Below, piece by piece: positions 1-6,983 of a DNA stretch of 18,733 nt. The notes beneath the pieces are model-generated. The model ran no database searches. It was not told the origin of the DNA and saw nothing but the letters and a program-made list of their open reading frames with translations. Position numbers and translations under genes: made by a program. This DNA is from JAEZFI01 sp044508215 (GTDB taxonomy: Bacteria; Actinomycetota; Acidimicrobiia; Acidimicrobiales; Microtrichaceae): the NCBI GenBank assembly GCA_044508215.1, contig JBIQID010000057.1, positions 1 through 18,733 on the forward strand, written 5' to 3'. How positions within the stretch are numbered: position 1 is the first letter of the stretch; every line of letters starts with the position of its first letter.

Positions 1-1
1 C

Positions 2-217
2 GACCCCATGAACGTCACCACCAACGTCGGCGACCTCCGTGCGCTGGGCCAGACACCGCGCAGCGGGCCGCAGCAGGACCTGGCGATCGCCGCTGCCCTG
101 GCGAGCGACGCCAGGGTGGTGGTGGTCCCCGGTGCGGGGGCGGCCGCACCGGCCGACGGCTTGGGTGCCCTGCTCCGCTACCCCCTCCCCCCGCGCGGCG
201 AGTCAAAGGCCGGGTAG
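2..217 (+). CDS. C-terminal fragment of an unrecognised protein
   Basis: An open frame enters from the left edge and stops at TAG 215-217. The visible 71 or so residues include an alternating hydrophobic stretch (ARVVVVPGAGAAAPADGLG) and end in a basic, proline-rich tail. An in-frame ATG lies at position 8, but no ribosome binding site can be judged this close to the edge, and the frame is open upstream of it. I therefore read this as the end of a longer gene rather than a complete small one. No family is recognised. It points toward the nirK-like gene and is separated from it by the hairpin at 311-350, the arrangement expected for two convergent genes. Another reading frame (39-290) is also open, so even the frame is not certain. 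Confidence 0.35.
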   Translation, partial: DPMNVTTNVGDLRALGQTPRSGPQQDLAIAAALASDARVVVVPGAGAAAPADGLGALLRYPLPPRGESKAG

Positions 218-310
218 CGGAGCACGAAGCAGCGAGCCCGCGAGCGAAACTGAGGCGGAGCTGGCCCGGCCCACAAGGCAGGCCGGGTAGGGGCGTCCTC
301 GGACGCGAAA

Positions 311-350
311 GGGCCCGGAGGCCCTGACCTGGGTCAGGAGCTCCGGGCCC
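311..350. terminator. Bidirectional hairpin terminator between convergent genes
   Basis: A perfect 10-bp outer stem pairs 311-320 (GGGCCCGGAG) with 341-350 (CTCCGGGCCC). After two mismatches an inner 7-bp stem follows (CCTGACC at 323-329 with GGTCAGG at 332-338). It lies 23 bp past the stop of the nitrite reductase gene on the minus strand and about 95 bp past the stop of the leftmost plus-strand frame, so it can serve both. There is no T-tract, which is common for GC-rich actinobacterial terminators. Confidence 0.75.
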
Positions 351-372
351 CGGGATGGATCCGGCTGGGCGA

Positions 373-1773
373 TCAGTGCCCTCCCATCGCTGCCGGCTCC
401 ACCTCCCCCGCCTGGAAGATCCCCATGGCGCCCTTGCTGGCGTTGGAGAACTTGTGGGTCACGAACGGGTAGACCCCGGCTTCGGCGAGGTCGAACTCGA
501 CGAACCCGCCCTGTGCGGGCTGCAGGTCCAGGACCTGCGAGCCACCCCGGCGCTCGTCCGGCCGCAGCAGGTAGGTGCCTTCCTTCCACACCGTGTCGAA
601 GATCGTGCCGACCACGTGGAAGGCCGAGTTCTCCGAGGGACCGTCGTCGACGACCCAGACCCGGATCCGCTCGTGGGGCTCGACCCGGATCGGAGCGTGG
701 ACGTACTGGTTGTAGTAGCCGTTGAAGACCACGGCGTCCCACTCGTCGGCCAGCGCCTTGGTGAGGTCGGCTTCCTTGCCCTGCTCACCCAGGTACAGCT
801 CGTGCTGGACGAAGATGAACTCGTGGTCGACCGGCGCCAGGTCCGGCGGGTCGATGATGATCGCACCGAACATGCCGTTGGCGATGTGGTGGAGCGTCGG
901 CGCCGTGCCGCAGTGGTACATGAACGCCCCGGCGTAGTCGGCCTTGAACTGGTAGAGCAGGCTCTCACCGGGCTCGATCGTGCGCATCTCGTCGTTCGCC
1001 GCCACCTTCGAGGCGTGGAAGTCGATCGAGTGGCCGATCGTCCCCTCGTTCACGAGGGTGATGTTGAAGACGTCGCCGACCTTGCCCCGCAGGATCGTGC
1101 CGGGCACCGTGCCGTCGAAGGTCCACATCAGCTGGGTGACGCCGGGAGCGACCTCGATCTCCTTGTCGATCGCGGCCATCCGGACGTCGTGGACCGTGCC
1201 GCCCGGTGCCGGCTTCAGGTTCGGGTCGAACGGCTTGAAGTCGGCCGTCGGCGTGGCGTTCGGGTCGATCTTGGCGCCCTTCGGACCGGCCGGGGCGGCC
1301 GCTGCGTGTCCGTCGTGGCCGCCGTCCGAGCCGCCGGTCACCTCGATCTGCATGACCATGCCGGCCTCCCTGTGGCCGGCGACGGTGCACCAGGCCTCGG
1401 TCGACGCGGCCGGCGCCTCGAGCTCCACGGTCTCGCTCTCGCCGGACGCCAGCATCTTCGTGCCGTCGGTCCCGTCGATCTTGAGGTCGTGGGCCATCGC
1501 GCCCTGGTTGGTGACGTTGAGGATGAGCTTCTGACCGGCTGCCACCTCGATCTTCTCCGGCGTCACGGAGAACTCGTCGAGGACCACGTCGACCGTCATC
1601 GGGCCGGACGGCGCCTTCGCTGCGGTGGCGCTCCGGCCGGTCCCGCCACCGGGCAGCCAGATGCCGACCACGGCGACGATGAGGGCCAGCATCGCGAGGC
1701 CCACGGCGAGCGGCATGAACGTGAAGGACCAGATCCCGCCGCTCTGTCGGGTTGGTTGAGCTTGGTTGGGCAT
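373..1773 (-). CDS. nirK: Membrane-anchored copper nitrite reductase (NirK-like) with N-terminal cupredoxin domain
   Basis: 466 residues, ATG start with AGAGGTG just upstream. Residues 15-39 form one membrane segment, so the rest is probably extracytoplasmic. Residues 60-146 are a blue-copper domain with ligands H95, C129, H134 and M139. Residues 190-460 are a two-domain NirK core: type 1 copper ligands H248, C288, H296 and M301, and type 2 copper ligands H253, H287 and H440. The catalytic Asp/His pair of known NirK enzymes aligns with D251 and H386. All ligands needed for one-electron reduction of nitrite to NO are therefore present. The Cys-to-His loop is one residue shorter than in Alcaligenes-type enzymes. 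The extra cupredoxin domain could deliver electrons in cis, as in N-terminally extended NirKs. A His/Gly/Ala-rich linker (150-170) joins the domains. No NO reductase is visible. A multicopper oxidase of another specificity is possible but less likely given D251/H386. The divergent Rrf2 gene is the likely regulator. Confidence 0.85.
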   Translation of the reverse strand: MPNQAQPTRQSGGIWSFTFMPLAVGLAMLALIVAVVGIWLPGGGTGRSATAAKAPSGPMTVDVVLDEFSVTPEKIEVAAGQKLILNVTNQGAMAHDLKIDGTDGTKMLASGESETVELEAPAASTEAWCTVAGHREAGMVMQIEVTGGSDGGHDGHAAAAPAGPKGAKIDPNATPTADFKPFDPNLKPAPGGTVHDVRMAAIDKEIEVAPGVTQLMWTFDGTVPGTILRGKVGDVFNITLVNEGTIGHSIDFHASKVAANDEMRTIEPGESLLYQFKADYAGAFMYHCGTAPTLHHIANGMFGAIIIDPPDLAPVDHEFIFVQHELYLGEQGKEADLTKALADEWDAVVFNGYYNQYVHAPIRVEPHERIRVWVVDDGPSENSAFHVVGTIFDTVWKEGTYLLRPDERRGGSQVLDLQPAQGGFVEFDLAEAGVYPFVTHKFSNASKGAMGIFQAGEVEPAAMGGH

Positions 1774-1821
1774 CGTGCACCTCTGCTCTGTGCTGGGGAG
1801 GGTCTTCTGGGGGATGCCTCA

Positions 1822-1877
1822 ATGAACTCATAGTGGGCCACTCATGGACTAGAGGCGAACGTCCCTCCTCCCGGGAC
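1822..1877. promoter_or_regulatory. Candidate operator region between nirK-like gene and Rrf2 regulator
   Basis: The 175-bp divergent spacer (1774-1948) contains several small symmetric elements. These are ATGAACTCAT at 1822-1831 (4-2-4 palindrome), AGTGG-G-CCACT at 1832-1842 (5-1-5 palindrome) with CTCAT directly repeated at 1827-1831 and 1841-1845, and GTCCC-N7-GGGAC at 1861-1877. Rrf2 proteins bind dyad-symmetric sites in the promoters they control, so this is where an autoregulatory or nirK operator would lie. No match to a known NsrR consensus is claimed, and short palindromes are frequent by chance in GC-rich DNA. Confidence 0.25.
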
Positions 1878-1935
1878 AACCGTCACCAACCGGTCGAGCG
1901 GGTGTCCCCTTCGGCCGCCGGGAGCGTCTCCGCCG

Positions 1936-1941
1936 TAGGCT
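1936..1941 (+). promoter_or_regulatory. Candidate -10 element of a leaderless promoter for the Rrf2 gene
   Basis: TAGGCT fits the actinobacterial TANNNT -10 pattern and ends seven bases before the GTG at 1949. Transcription would then begin at the start codon itself. No convincing Shine-Dalgarno sequence precedes that GTG, which supports a leaderless transcript. No clear -35 element is seen. Confidence 0.35.
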
Positions 1942-1948
1942 GCGCTCC

Positions 1949-2419
1949 GTGCGACTCGAGGTCACCCGCCGCTCCGACCTCGCCACGCGTTCGCTGGTGG
2001 CGCTCGACGCCGCCCAGCGCAGCGACGGCAACCCCCGCCTGAAGTCGGCTGCGCTCGGGGTCGCCGTGGGCACCACCGCCGGCTTCATCCCACAGGTGCT
2101 CGGACCGCTCGTCGCCGCCGGGTGGGTGCGGTCGGATCCGGGGCCGACCGGTGGCTACTCGCTCAGCACTCCGCTCGACGACATCACCCTCCTCGAGGTC
2201 ATCGAGGCCGTGGAGGGCACCACCGACGCCGGCAAGTGCGTGCTGGCCGACCGGCCCTGCACCCCCGCCGAGCCCTGCGCGCTCCACGAGCCCTGGACCC
2301 GGGCGCGGGGCCAGCTCCTCGCCGAGCTCGCCGCAACGACGATCGCCGACATCGCAGACACCCTCCCGGCCGTCACGGTCCGCACGACCCGGCCGGGCCC
2401 CTCCCCCGCCGCCACCTGA
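1949..2419 (+). CDS. Rrf2-family transcriptional regulator with three cysteines (NsrR/IscR-like)
   Basis: 156 residues from a GTG start. The N-terminal winged helix-turn-helix is followed by the family signature: FIPQVLGPLVAAGWVRSDPG, then TGGYSL and ITLLEVIEAVEG (about residues 46-90). Three cysteines, C97, C104 and C110, sit where IscR and NsrR bind their iron-sulfur cluster. The first spacing is C-X6-C rather than the common X5; the second is X5. A cluster that senses NO or the Fe-S/redox state is therefore plausible. The gene is transcribed divergently from the copper nitrite reductase, which favours an NO-responsive NsrR-type role, but the sequence alone cannot separate NsrR from IscR or RsrR types. 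The tail after residue 142 is short and disordered-looking. A leaderless promoter is suggested upstream. Confidence 0.85.
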   Translation: MRLEVTRRSDLATRSLVALDAAQRSDGNPRLKSAALGVAVGTTAGFIPQVLGPLVAAGWVRSDPGPTGGYSLSTPLDDITLLEVIEAVEGTTDAGKCVLADRPCTPAEPCALHEPWTRARGQLLAELAATTIADIADTLPAVTVRTTRPGPSPAAT

Positions 2420-2426
2420 CCGCCTG

Positions 2427-2493
2427 TCGAAGATCGCGACAGTCGCGAAAACCCGCGGGATCCGCCCAAAAACGCGACAGTCACGAACTTCGA
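2427..2493. repeat. 67-bp imperfect palindrome (REP/MITE-like) at an assembly gap
   Basis: The left arm starts TCGAAGATCGCGACAGTCGC at 2427. The reverse complement of the right arm, ending at 2493, differs from it at only three of 21 positions. The 25-base centre contains ACCCGCGGGATCCGCCC flanked by A-runs. The arms also read as an imperfect direct repeat of CGCGACAGTC. The element lies eight bases after the Rrf2 stop codon and ends exactly where the N-run begins, which suggests a multicopy sequence that broke the assembly. A large terminator for the Rrf2 gene is an alternative. Confidence 0.6.
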
Positions 2494-2593
2494 NNNNNNN
2501 NNNNNNNNNNNNNNNNNNNNNNNNNNNNNNNNNNNNNNNNNNNNNNNNNNNNNNNNNNNNNNNNNNNNNNNNNNNNNNNNNNNNNNNNNNNNN
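2494..2593. other. Scaffold gap (100 N)
   Basis: Exactly 100 unknown bases, the usual placeholder for a gap of unestimated size. It removes the C-terminal end of the DNA ligase gene on the right. It may also hide further copies of the palindrome on its left or additional genes. Confidence 0.99.
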
Positions 2594-3471
2594 GTCGTCC
2601 ACTCGCCGAAGGCCACCTGCACCACCTCGGTCGGCTCGGCCCAGCGCGCCTGGCGCAGCGCGGGGTGCTTCGGCCGGGGGTCGAAGGGGCACGCATCGAC
2701 GGCGGTCTCGTCGAGCCGGGTCCGCCACCAGCGGAGGTCGGCGTCGGTGAAGCCGGTGCCCACGTTGCCGACCCAGCGCCACGCCCCTCCCTCCGAGCAG
2801 CCCAGGACCAACGAGCCCAGCACGTCGACACGACGCCCCGACCCCGGCGTCCACCCGCACACCGCGAACTCCTGCTGGTGGCGGATCTTGATCTTCCGCC
2901 AGGCGTCGGAGCGACGTCCCGGCTCGTAGGGCCGGTCGAGCCGCTTGGCCATGATCCCCTCGAGGCCCTGCTCCCTCGCCCCGTCGAGCCACGCTCGCCC
3001 CGAGCCCACTCCGCTGGGGGTGAGCCGCCACGTCGGACCGTCGTCCACCAGCTCCTCGAGCAGCTCGCGACGCTGGCGGAACGGCAGGGTCCAGGCATCG
3101 ATCCCACCGAGGTGCAGGACGTCGAAGATCACGTAGAACGCCGGCACCTCACGGGCTCGCACGGCGACGTCACGGCGGGCGGTCACCCCGAAACGCTGCT
3201 GCAGGCGGCCGAAGCTGGGCCGGCCCTGATCGTCGAGCGACACCACCTCGCCGTCGAAGAGGGCCGTGTCGGCGACCTCCCGCACCCCGTCCAGCTCGGG
3301 GAACGACACGGTCACGTCCCGATCGGTCCGGCTGCGAGCCGACACCTCCCCGTGCTCGACCGTGAGGAGGACGCGCATGCCGTCCCACTTGGGCTCGAAC
3401 GCCCAGCGCTCGTCGTCGTGGGGAAGGTCCCCGGTCGCAGCGCTCATCGGCGCCAGCTTCGGCACGGTCAC
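2594..3471 (-). CDS. ATP-dependent DNA ligase (LigC/LigD-ligase type), C-terminus lost in gap
   Basis: 292 residues are visible. The enzyme seals nicks using ATP. Adenylation-domain motifs are in order: I, EPKWDGMR (K28 is the expected AMP-accepting lysine); FDGEVV at 72-77; YVIFDVLH at 113-120; EGIMAKR at 171-177; and WRKIKIR at 191-197. An OB-fold follows to the gap. The family usually ends shortly after the EWT seen here, so probably only a few tens of residues are missing. I chose GTG 3471 over ATG 3447 because the resulting PKLAPMSA matches the usual pre-motif PxxPMLA, and GGGAG lies seven bases upstream. No LigD polymerase or nuclease domain precedes it. Stand-alone ligases of this kind take part in actinobacterial end-joining or backup excision repair; no Ku gene is in view. 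Confidence 0.88.
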
Positions 3472-3526
3472 CGCGCCGCTCCCCTCCGGAGTTTCCCTGC
3501 TCGCCGACCCCGGGTACCGGTGGCGC

Positions 3527-3694
3527 ATGAAGGACGACCCGAGGACCGACCCGACCACCGATGGCGACGCACGCGATCGGGACCAGCACATCGACCCCGA
3601 ACCGCTCGACGTGGACGTCGAGGACGTGTTCGACGCGTTCCCTGAGGGCGAGCCGCCCGTCCCGCCGTCGGAGGCTCAGGCGCCAGCGCCCTGA
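3527..3694 (+). CDS. Small acidic hypothetical protein
   Basis: 55 residues, extremely rich in Asp, Glu and Pro with almost no hydrophobic core (for example DPEPLDVDVEDVFDAFPEGE), so it is probably disordered. The codons have the G/C-ending bias of the neighbouring genes. GGTGG sits three bases before the ATG, a tight but usable ribosome binding site. It is divergent from the DNA ligase (55 bp between starts), and its last 19 bases overlap the end of the convergent DUF72 gene. No family is recognised. The frame could be fortuitous. Confidence 0.45.
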   Translation: MKDDPRTDPTTDGDARDRDQHIDPEPLDVDVEDVFDAFPEGEPPVPPSEAQAPAP

Positions 3695-4524
3695 TCCACA
3701 CCGCGGCCGGCCCCGGGCCCAACCCCCGCGAGCGCTGATCTCGGCTCGGACCGGGCATCCACCCCGCCCAGACGAGACGACAGCCAGCCAGCGTCGACCA
3801 CCGCGCAGCCGCCCACGTCGTTGTTGAAGTACCCGTACACGTCGTGTCCACGGTGCAACCAGTCGTCGAGCAGCCGCGCCATCGGCTCGAGGCGGTCTGC
3901 GCCGTAGCGGCCATGGTACGGCCGCTCCACCGCTGCCGGCCCGTGGAACCGCACGTACGTCCAGTCGGTGGTGAGCAGCAGGGGGTGGTCCGGAAGGAGG
4001 TCGTGCAGGCAGAGCGCGGCACCGTGGCGCGCCAACGCCTCGAACACGTCGTCGTGGACCCAGCTGGGGTCTCGCAGCTCGACCGCCAGGCGCAGGTCCT
4101 GCGGCCAGACCGCCAGGAAGTCCTCGAGCCGACCGACGTCGCGGCGCCAGCGCGGCGGCAGCTGGGCGAGCGTGGGCCCGGCTGACGCTCTCAGCAGCCG
4201 CACCCGCTCGACGTGGTTGTCCAGCCAGCCCTTCGGATCACGCAGCTTCATCCGGTGCGTGCAGAACTGGCCGAGCTTGACCGCGTAGGTGAACCCGGGC
4301 GGCGCTGCCTCGGCCCACCGGTCGACCGTGGTGAGCGCGGGCATCCGGTAGAAGGTGGCGTTCAGCTCGACGGTGTCGAAGCGGCCTGCGTAGTGCTCGA
4401 ACCAGCGTCGCCGCGGCAGCCCGTCGGGGTAGACGATCCCCTTCCAGCCGTCGTAGCTCCAGCCCGAGCAGCCGATGTGTGCACGCCCTGCTCGCCGCGC
4501 TCGGCGCACCGGTGCACGACTCAC
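3676..4524 (-). CDS. DUF72 family protein (YecE-like TIM barrel)
   Basis: 282 residues from GTG 4524. The DUF72 landmarks are visible in order: IGCSGWSYDGWKG at 17-29, FDTVELNATFYRMP at 49-62, TYAVKLGQFCTH at 79-90, LAQLPPRW at 119-126, LAVELRDPSW at 146-155, YVRFHG at 190-195 and YGYFNND at 230-236. This is a full-length barrel; the exact reaction of the family is unknown. The start overlaps the stop of the YihY-type gene by four bases (GTGA), so the two are translationally coupled. The last 25 or so residues, rich in Gly and Ala, extend beyond the usual end of the family and overlap the convergent small gene. Confidence 0.9.
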   Translation of the reverse strand: MSRAPVRRARRAGRAHIGCSGWSYDGWKGIVYPDGLPRRRWFEHYAGRFDTVELNATFYRMPALTTVDRWAEAAPPGFTYAVKLGQFCTHRMKLRDPKGWLDNHVERVRLLRASAGPTLAQLPPRWRRDVGRLEDFLAVWPQDLRLAVELRDPSWVHDDVFEALARHGAALCLHDLLPDHPLLLTTDWTYVRFHGPAAVERPYHGRYGADRLEPMARLLDDWLHRGHDVYGYFNNDVGGCAVVDAGWLSSRLGGVDARSEPRSALAGVGPGAGRGVDQGAGA

Positions 4525-5531
4525 CCACGCACCTCGTCGGCGGGCTCGCCCACCGTGTCGGCCACGTACGCCTCCCGCTGTCCCATCGGACGCTCAGCTC
4601 CAGTGGTCGTGTCCTCATGGGTCTGGCGCTCCAGCTCAGCGTTCACCTCGGCTCCGAGGATCACGGAGAACGCCGTGAGCAGCAGCCACAGCATCACGAT
4701 CACGACCGCACCGAGCGAACCGTACGTCTCGTTGTAGCTGCCGAAGTTCGAGGTGTAGATCGAGAACAGGATCGAGCCGGCCAGCCACAGGACCGTCGCC
4801 ACGATCGCTCCCGGCGAGACCCACGACCACCGGGCGTCCTGGCGGTTCGGAGCCAGGCGGTACAGCGTCGACAGGGCGCCGAGCAGCAGGACACCGAGCA
4901 CGGGCCAACGGAGGATGCTCACCAGCGTGCGAACCACGTCGGGCAACCCGAGCCCGGAGGCGACAGCGGGGAGCAGCGTGATCACGAAGATGGCGAGCGC
5001 CACGAAGAGGACGGCACCGACGGTGAGGCCCAGCGCCAGCGCCCGCCGCTTCACGAAGCTGCGGGGCTCGGTCTCCTCGTAGGCGGCGTTCACGGCGGTG
5101 ACCAGGTGCGCCATCCCGCTCGAAGCCGACCACAGGGCCAGCACGATCGACACCGCGAGCCCGAGGCCCACCTTCCCACCCGAGGTCTCCACGATCGACG
5201 CCGCCTGGGAGGACACCAGCTCGCGCGCTTCGGCGGGCGCAGCGCCCATCAGGTCGGTGACGCGCTCCTCGACCTGGGTGGGGTCGCCCACCAGTCCGTA
5301 GAGGGAGATGAGCGCAGCCAGGCCGGGCACCAGCGCGAGCAACCCGAAGAAGGCGACGCCGGCGGAGAGCAGCATGACCTGGTCCTCCTTCACCTCCGCC
5401 TTCACCCGGACCGCGACGTCCTTCCAGCCCTCCTTGGGGAAGTCGACGGGTGTGATCGCCGAGCGACCGCGGTCCTCTTCCGAGCCGCGGGCCTCGCTGC
5501 GATCCGACGTGGTGGTGTTGGAGTCCTGCAC
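4521..5531 (-). CDS. YihY/BrkB family inner-membrane protein
   Basis: 336 residues from GTG 5531. About six membrane segments are visible (roughly 52-78, 123-145, 165-190, 207-226, 241-262 and 271-293). Family signatures include ITPVDFPKEGWKDVAVRV near the start, LLSAGVAFFGLLALVPGLAA, ALWSASSGMAHLVTAVNAAY, and SNFGSYNETYGSLGAVVIVM followed by LGAEVNAELER near the end. Members were once called ribonuclease BN; that assignment is wrong for the family, and the transport or envelope role is unknown. The start is not well supported: the best Shine-Dalgarno candidate (GGTGGG) is about 12 bases away, and no better in-frame start is seen. It is the first gene of a two-gene operon with the DUF72 gene and is divergent from the membrane-protein trio at 5725. 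Confidence 0.87.
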   Translation of the reverse strand: MQDSNTTTSDRSEARGSEEDRGRSAITPVDFPKEGWKDVAVRVKAEVKEDQVMLLSAGVAFFGLLALVPGLAALISLYGLVGDPTQVEERVTDLMGAAPAEARELVSSQAASIVETSGGKVGLGLAVSIVLALWSASSGMAHLVTAVNAAYEETEPRSFVKRRALALGLTVGAVLFVALAIFVITLLPAVASGLGLPDVVRTLVSILRWPVLGVLLLGALSTLYRLAPNRQDARWSWVSPGAIVATVLWLAGSILFSIYTSNFGSYNETYGSLGAVVIVMLWLLLTAFSVILGAEVNAELERQTHEDTTTGAERPMGQREAYVADTVGEPADEVRG

Positions 5532-5588
5532 GAGGGCGAGGTACCCACCGGGATGGGCGCCGAGTCGCTGCGCCCCACCATTCGCCGA

Positions 5589-5625
5589 GCGCTCGACCGC
5601 CCGCGACCGGTCGCCGATCGAGCGC
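5589..5625. promoter_or_regulatory. Nested palindrome in the divergent spacer (candidate operator)
   Basis: GCGCTCGA at 5589-5596 pairs with TCGAGCGC at 5618-5625. Between them is a perfect 12-bp palindrome, GCGACCGGTCGC (5603-5614). The structure lies in the 193-bp spacer between the YihY-type gene and the plus-strand trio, so it could be a shared operator. Chance symmetry in GC-rich DNA cannot be excluded. Confidence 0.3.
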
Positions 5626-5724
5626 CGACACCACCCTGTCCCGGATCTCCACGAGTCGCGCCGAAGGAGGTTCGCTGCTCCCGCTCGTGGGTACGCACCG
5701 CGGACCCCACACGAGGAGGACCAG

Positions 5725-6501
5725 ATGAACGAGACGACCACCACGGACCGACCGCTCTCACAGACCAACGACCCGCCCGGCACCACCGATGTCGCGAAGG
5801 ACCAGGCCAAGGACCTCGCGTCGACGGCCGCCGGCCAGGCCAGGGACGTGACCGAGACCGCTCGCCAGCAGGTCGAGGTGGTCGCGTCCGAAGCGAAGGA
5901 CCACGCGCAGCACCTGGCCCGACGAACCAAGGAGGAGCTGCGAGCGCAGGCCGATGAGCGGGCGACGCAGTTCTCGAACAGCCTGCGCGACGTCGGCTCC
6001 CAGCTGCGCTCGCTGGCCAACGGCAACGCCCAGGAGGGCATGGTCGCCGACCTCAGCCGGGACCTCGGTCACCGGGTGCAGGGCTTCGCCGACCGCATCG
6101 ACCAGGGCGGCTTCGACGGCGTCATCGACGACGTCCGCCGCATGGCACGGCGTCGACCCGGCATGTTCCTCGCCGGTGCAGCCGCGGCCGGCTTCGTGGC
6201 CGCCCGCCTGTTCCGTGACCTCCAGGAGGTCCAGGGCGAAGGCGACCGCGCACACCTCACGAACGGGCACGACGAGTCGTACCGTCCGCCGGCGACAGCC
6301 GGGATGTCCACCGGGACCATGCCCACCGGGACCTCGACTACCCCATCGGGTTCCTCGACCATGCCCGCTGGCAGCTCCACGATGCCTACGGTCGGGTCGG
6401 TCGACCCCGCATCCGGACCGGCCGTGATGCCGCTCGCGGACTCCGGCCTCTCGGGCACCCCGAACGTGCCGCCCCCCATGCGTCCGGACGGTGCGTCATG
6501 A
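5725..6501 (+). CDS. Single-pass membrane protein with long helical N-terminus and Thr/Ser/Met/Pro-rich tail
   Basis: 258 residues; ATG with an excellent GAGGAGG site. Residues 20-80 are a charged, Ala- and Gln-rich helix (KDQAKDLASTAAGQARDVTE and similar) resembling LEA/apolipoprotein-like or YtxH-type amphipathic helices. Residues 140-165 (ARRRPGMFLAGAAAAGFVAA) are one membrane segment preceded by arginines. The tail (190-225) repeats short TMP/TGTS/GSSTMP units and looks disordered. It begins a coupled trio: its stop overlaps the ATG of the holin-like gene by four bases. Function is not known. Association with a holin-like and a DUF3618 protein is a recurrent actinobacterial arrangement, and an envelope or desiccation/stress role is only an inference. 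Confidence 0.8.
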   Translation: MNETTTTDRPLSQTNDPPGTTDVAKDQAKDLASTAAGQARDVTETARQQVEVVASEAKDHAQHLARRTKEELRAQADERATQFSNSLRDVGSQLRSLANGNAQEGMVADLSRDLGHRVQGFADRIDQGGFDGVIDDVRRMARRRPGMFLAGAAAAGFVAARLFRDLQEVQGEGDRAHLTNGHDESYRPPATAGMSTGTMPTGTSTTPSGSSTMPAGSSTMPTVGSVDPASGPAVMPLADSGLSGTPNVPPPMRPDGAS

Positions 6502-6983
6502 GCACCCGCGACGTGGTGCAGCGCGCCGAGCGCGGCGTGGACCTCACGGGCAACGGGGCGGATCCCCGCACCGCCACCGGTGTGACCGACCCGACCCAGC
6601 CCATCGACGCCGACCAGTCGCTCGCCGAGCTGCTGGGGCGGCTGTCGAGCGACTTCGGCGAGCTGGTCTCCACGCAGGTGGAGCTCGCCAAGGTCGAGAT
6701 CAAGGAGGAGGTCGCCAAGGCCGGCAAGGGCGCCGGGATGATGGGAGGCGGGGCCATCGCCGGCCTGCTGGCCCTCACCCTGCTCTCCTTCGCCGCGGCG
6801 TGGGGCCTCGCCGAGGTGATGCCCGAGGGCTTCGCCTTCCTGATCGTCGGCGCGGTCTGGGCGATCGCCGCCGCCGTGCTCTTCATCACCGGCCGCAACC
6901 GTCTCACCACGGTCGAGCCGCTTCCCGACACCCGTGACAGCATCAAGGAGGACATCGAATGGGCCAAACAGCAGACGAACTGA
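6498..6983 (+). CDS. Phage-holin-like family membrane protein (Actinobacterial holin superfamily type)
   Basis: 161 residues. A cytoplasmic helix, QSLAELLGRLSSDFGELVST then QVELAKVEIKEEVAKAGKG (40-78), precedes two membrane segments at about 82-106 and 112-131 and a short charged tail. This layout and the LxxLxxDxxxLVxxExELAKxE pattern are those of the putative actinobacterial phage-holin family found in chromosomes; despite the name, no lytic role is implied here. It overlaps the upstream gene by four bases and the downstream DUF3618 gene by 25, so it is co-translated with both. Confidence 0.82.
   Translation: MSTRDVVQRAERGVDLTGNGADPRTATGVTDPTQPIDADQSLAELLGRLSSDFGELVSTQVELAKVEIKEEVAKAGKGAGMMGGGAIAGLLALTLLSFAAAWGLAEVMPEGFAFLIVGAVWAIAAAVLFITGRNRLTTVEPLPDTRDSIKEDIEWAKQQTN

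Noticed and set aside
209..291. Direct repeat of GGCCGGGTAG (209-218 and 282-291)
   Set aside because: Only ten bases, two copies, no context; likely chance in GC-rich sequence.
355..1833. A 492-codon open frame on the plus strand opposite the nitrite reductase gene
   Set aside because: It is antisense to a gene with complete copper-ligand motifs; its product is Arg/Val/Asp-rich with no domain, typical of a GC-rich shadow frame.
4479..5957. Long plus-strand frame opposite the YihY-type gene
   Set aside because: Its translation is His/Arg/Gln/Asp-rich without any fold signature, and it runs into the well-supported gene at 5725 in another frame.
6498..6983. Prophage lysis gene (holin)
   Set aside because: No endolysin, structural or integrase gene is nearby, and this holin-named family is a common chromosomal actinobacterial protein next to DUF3618.
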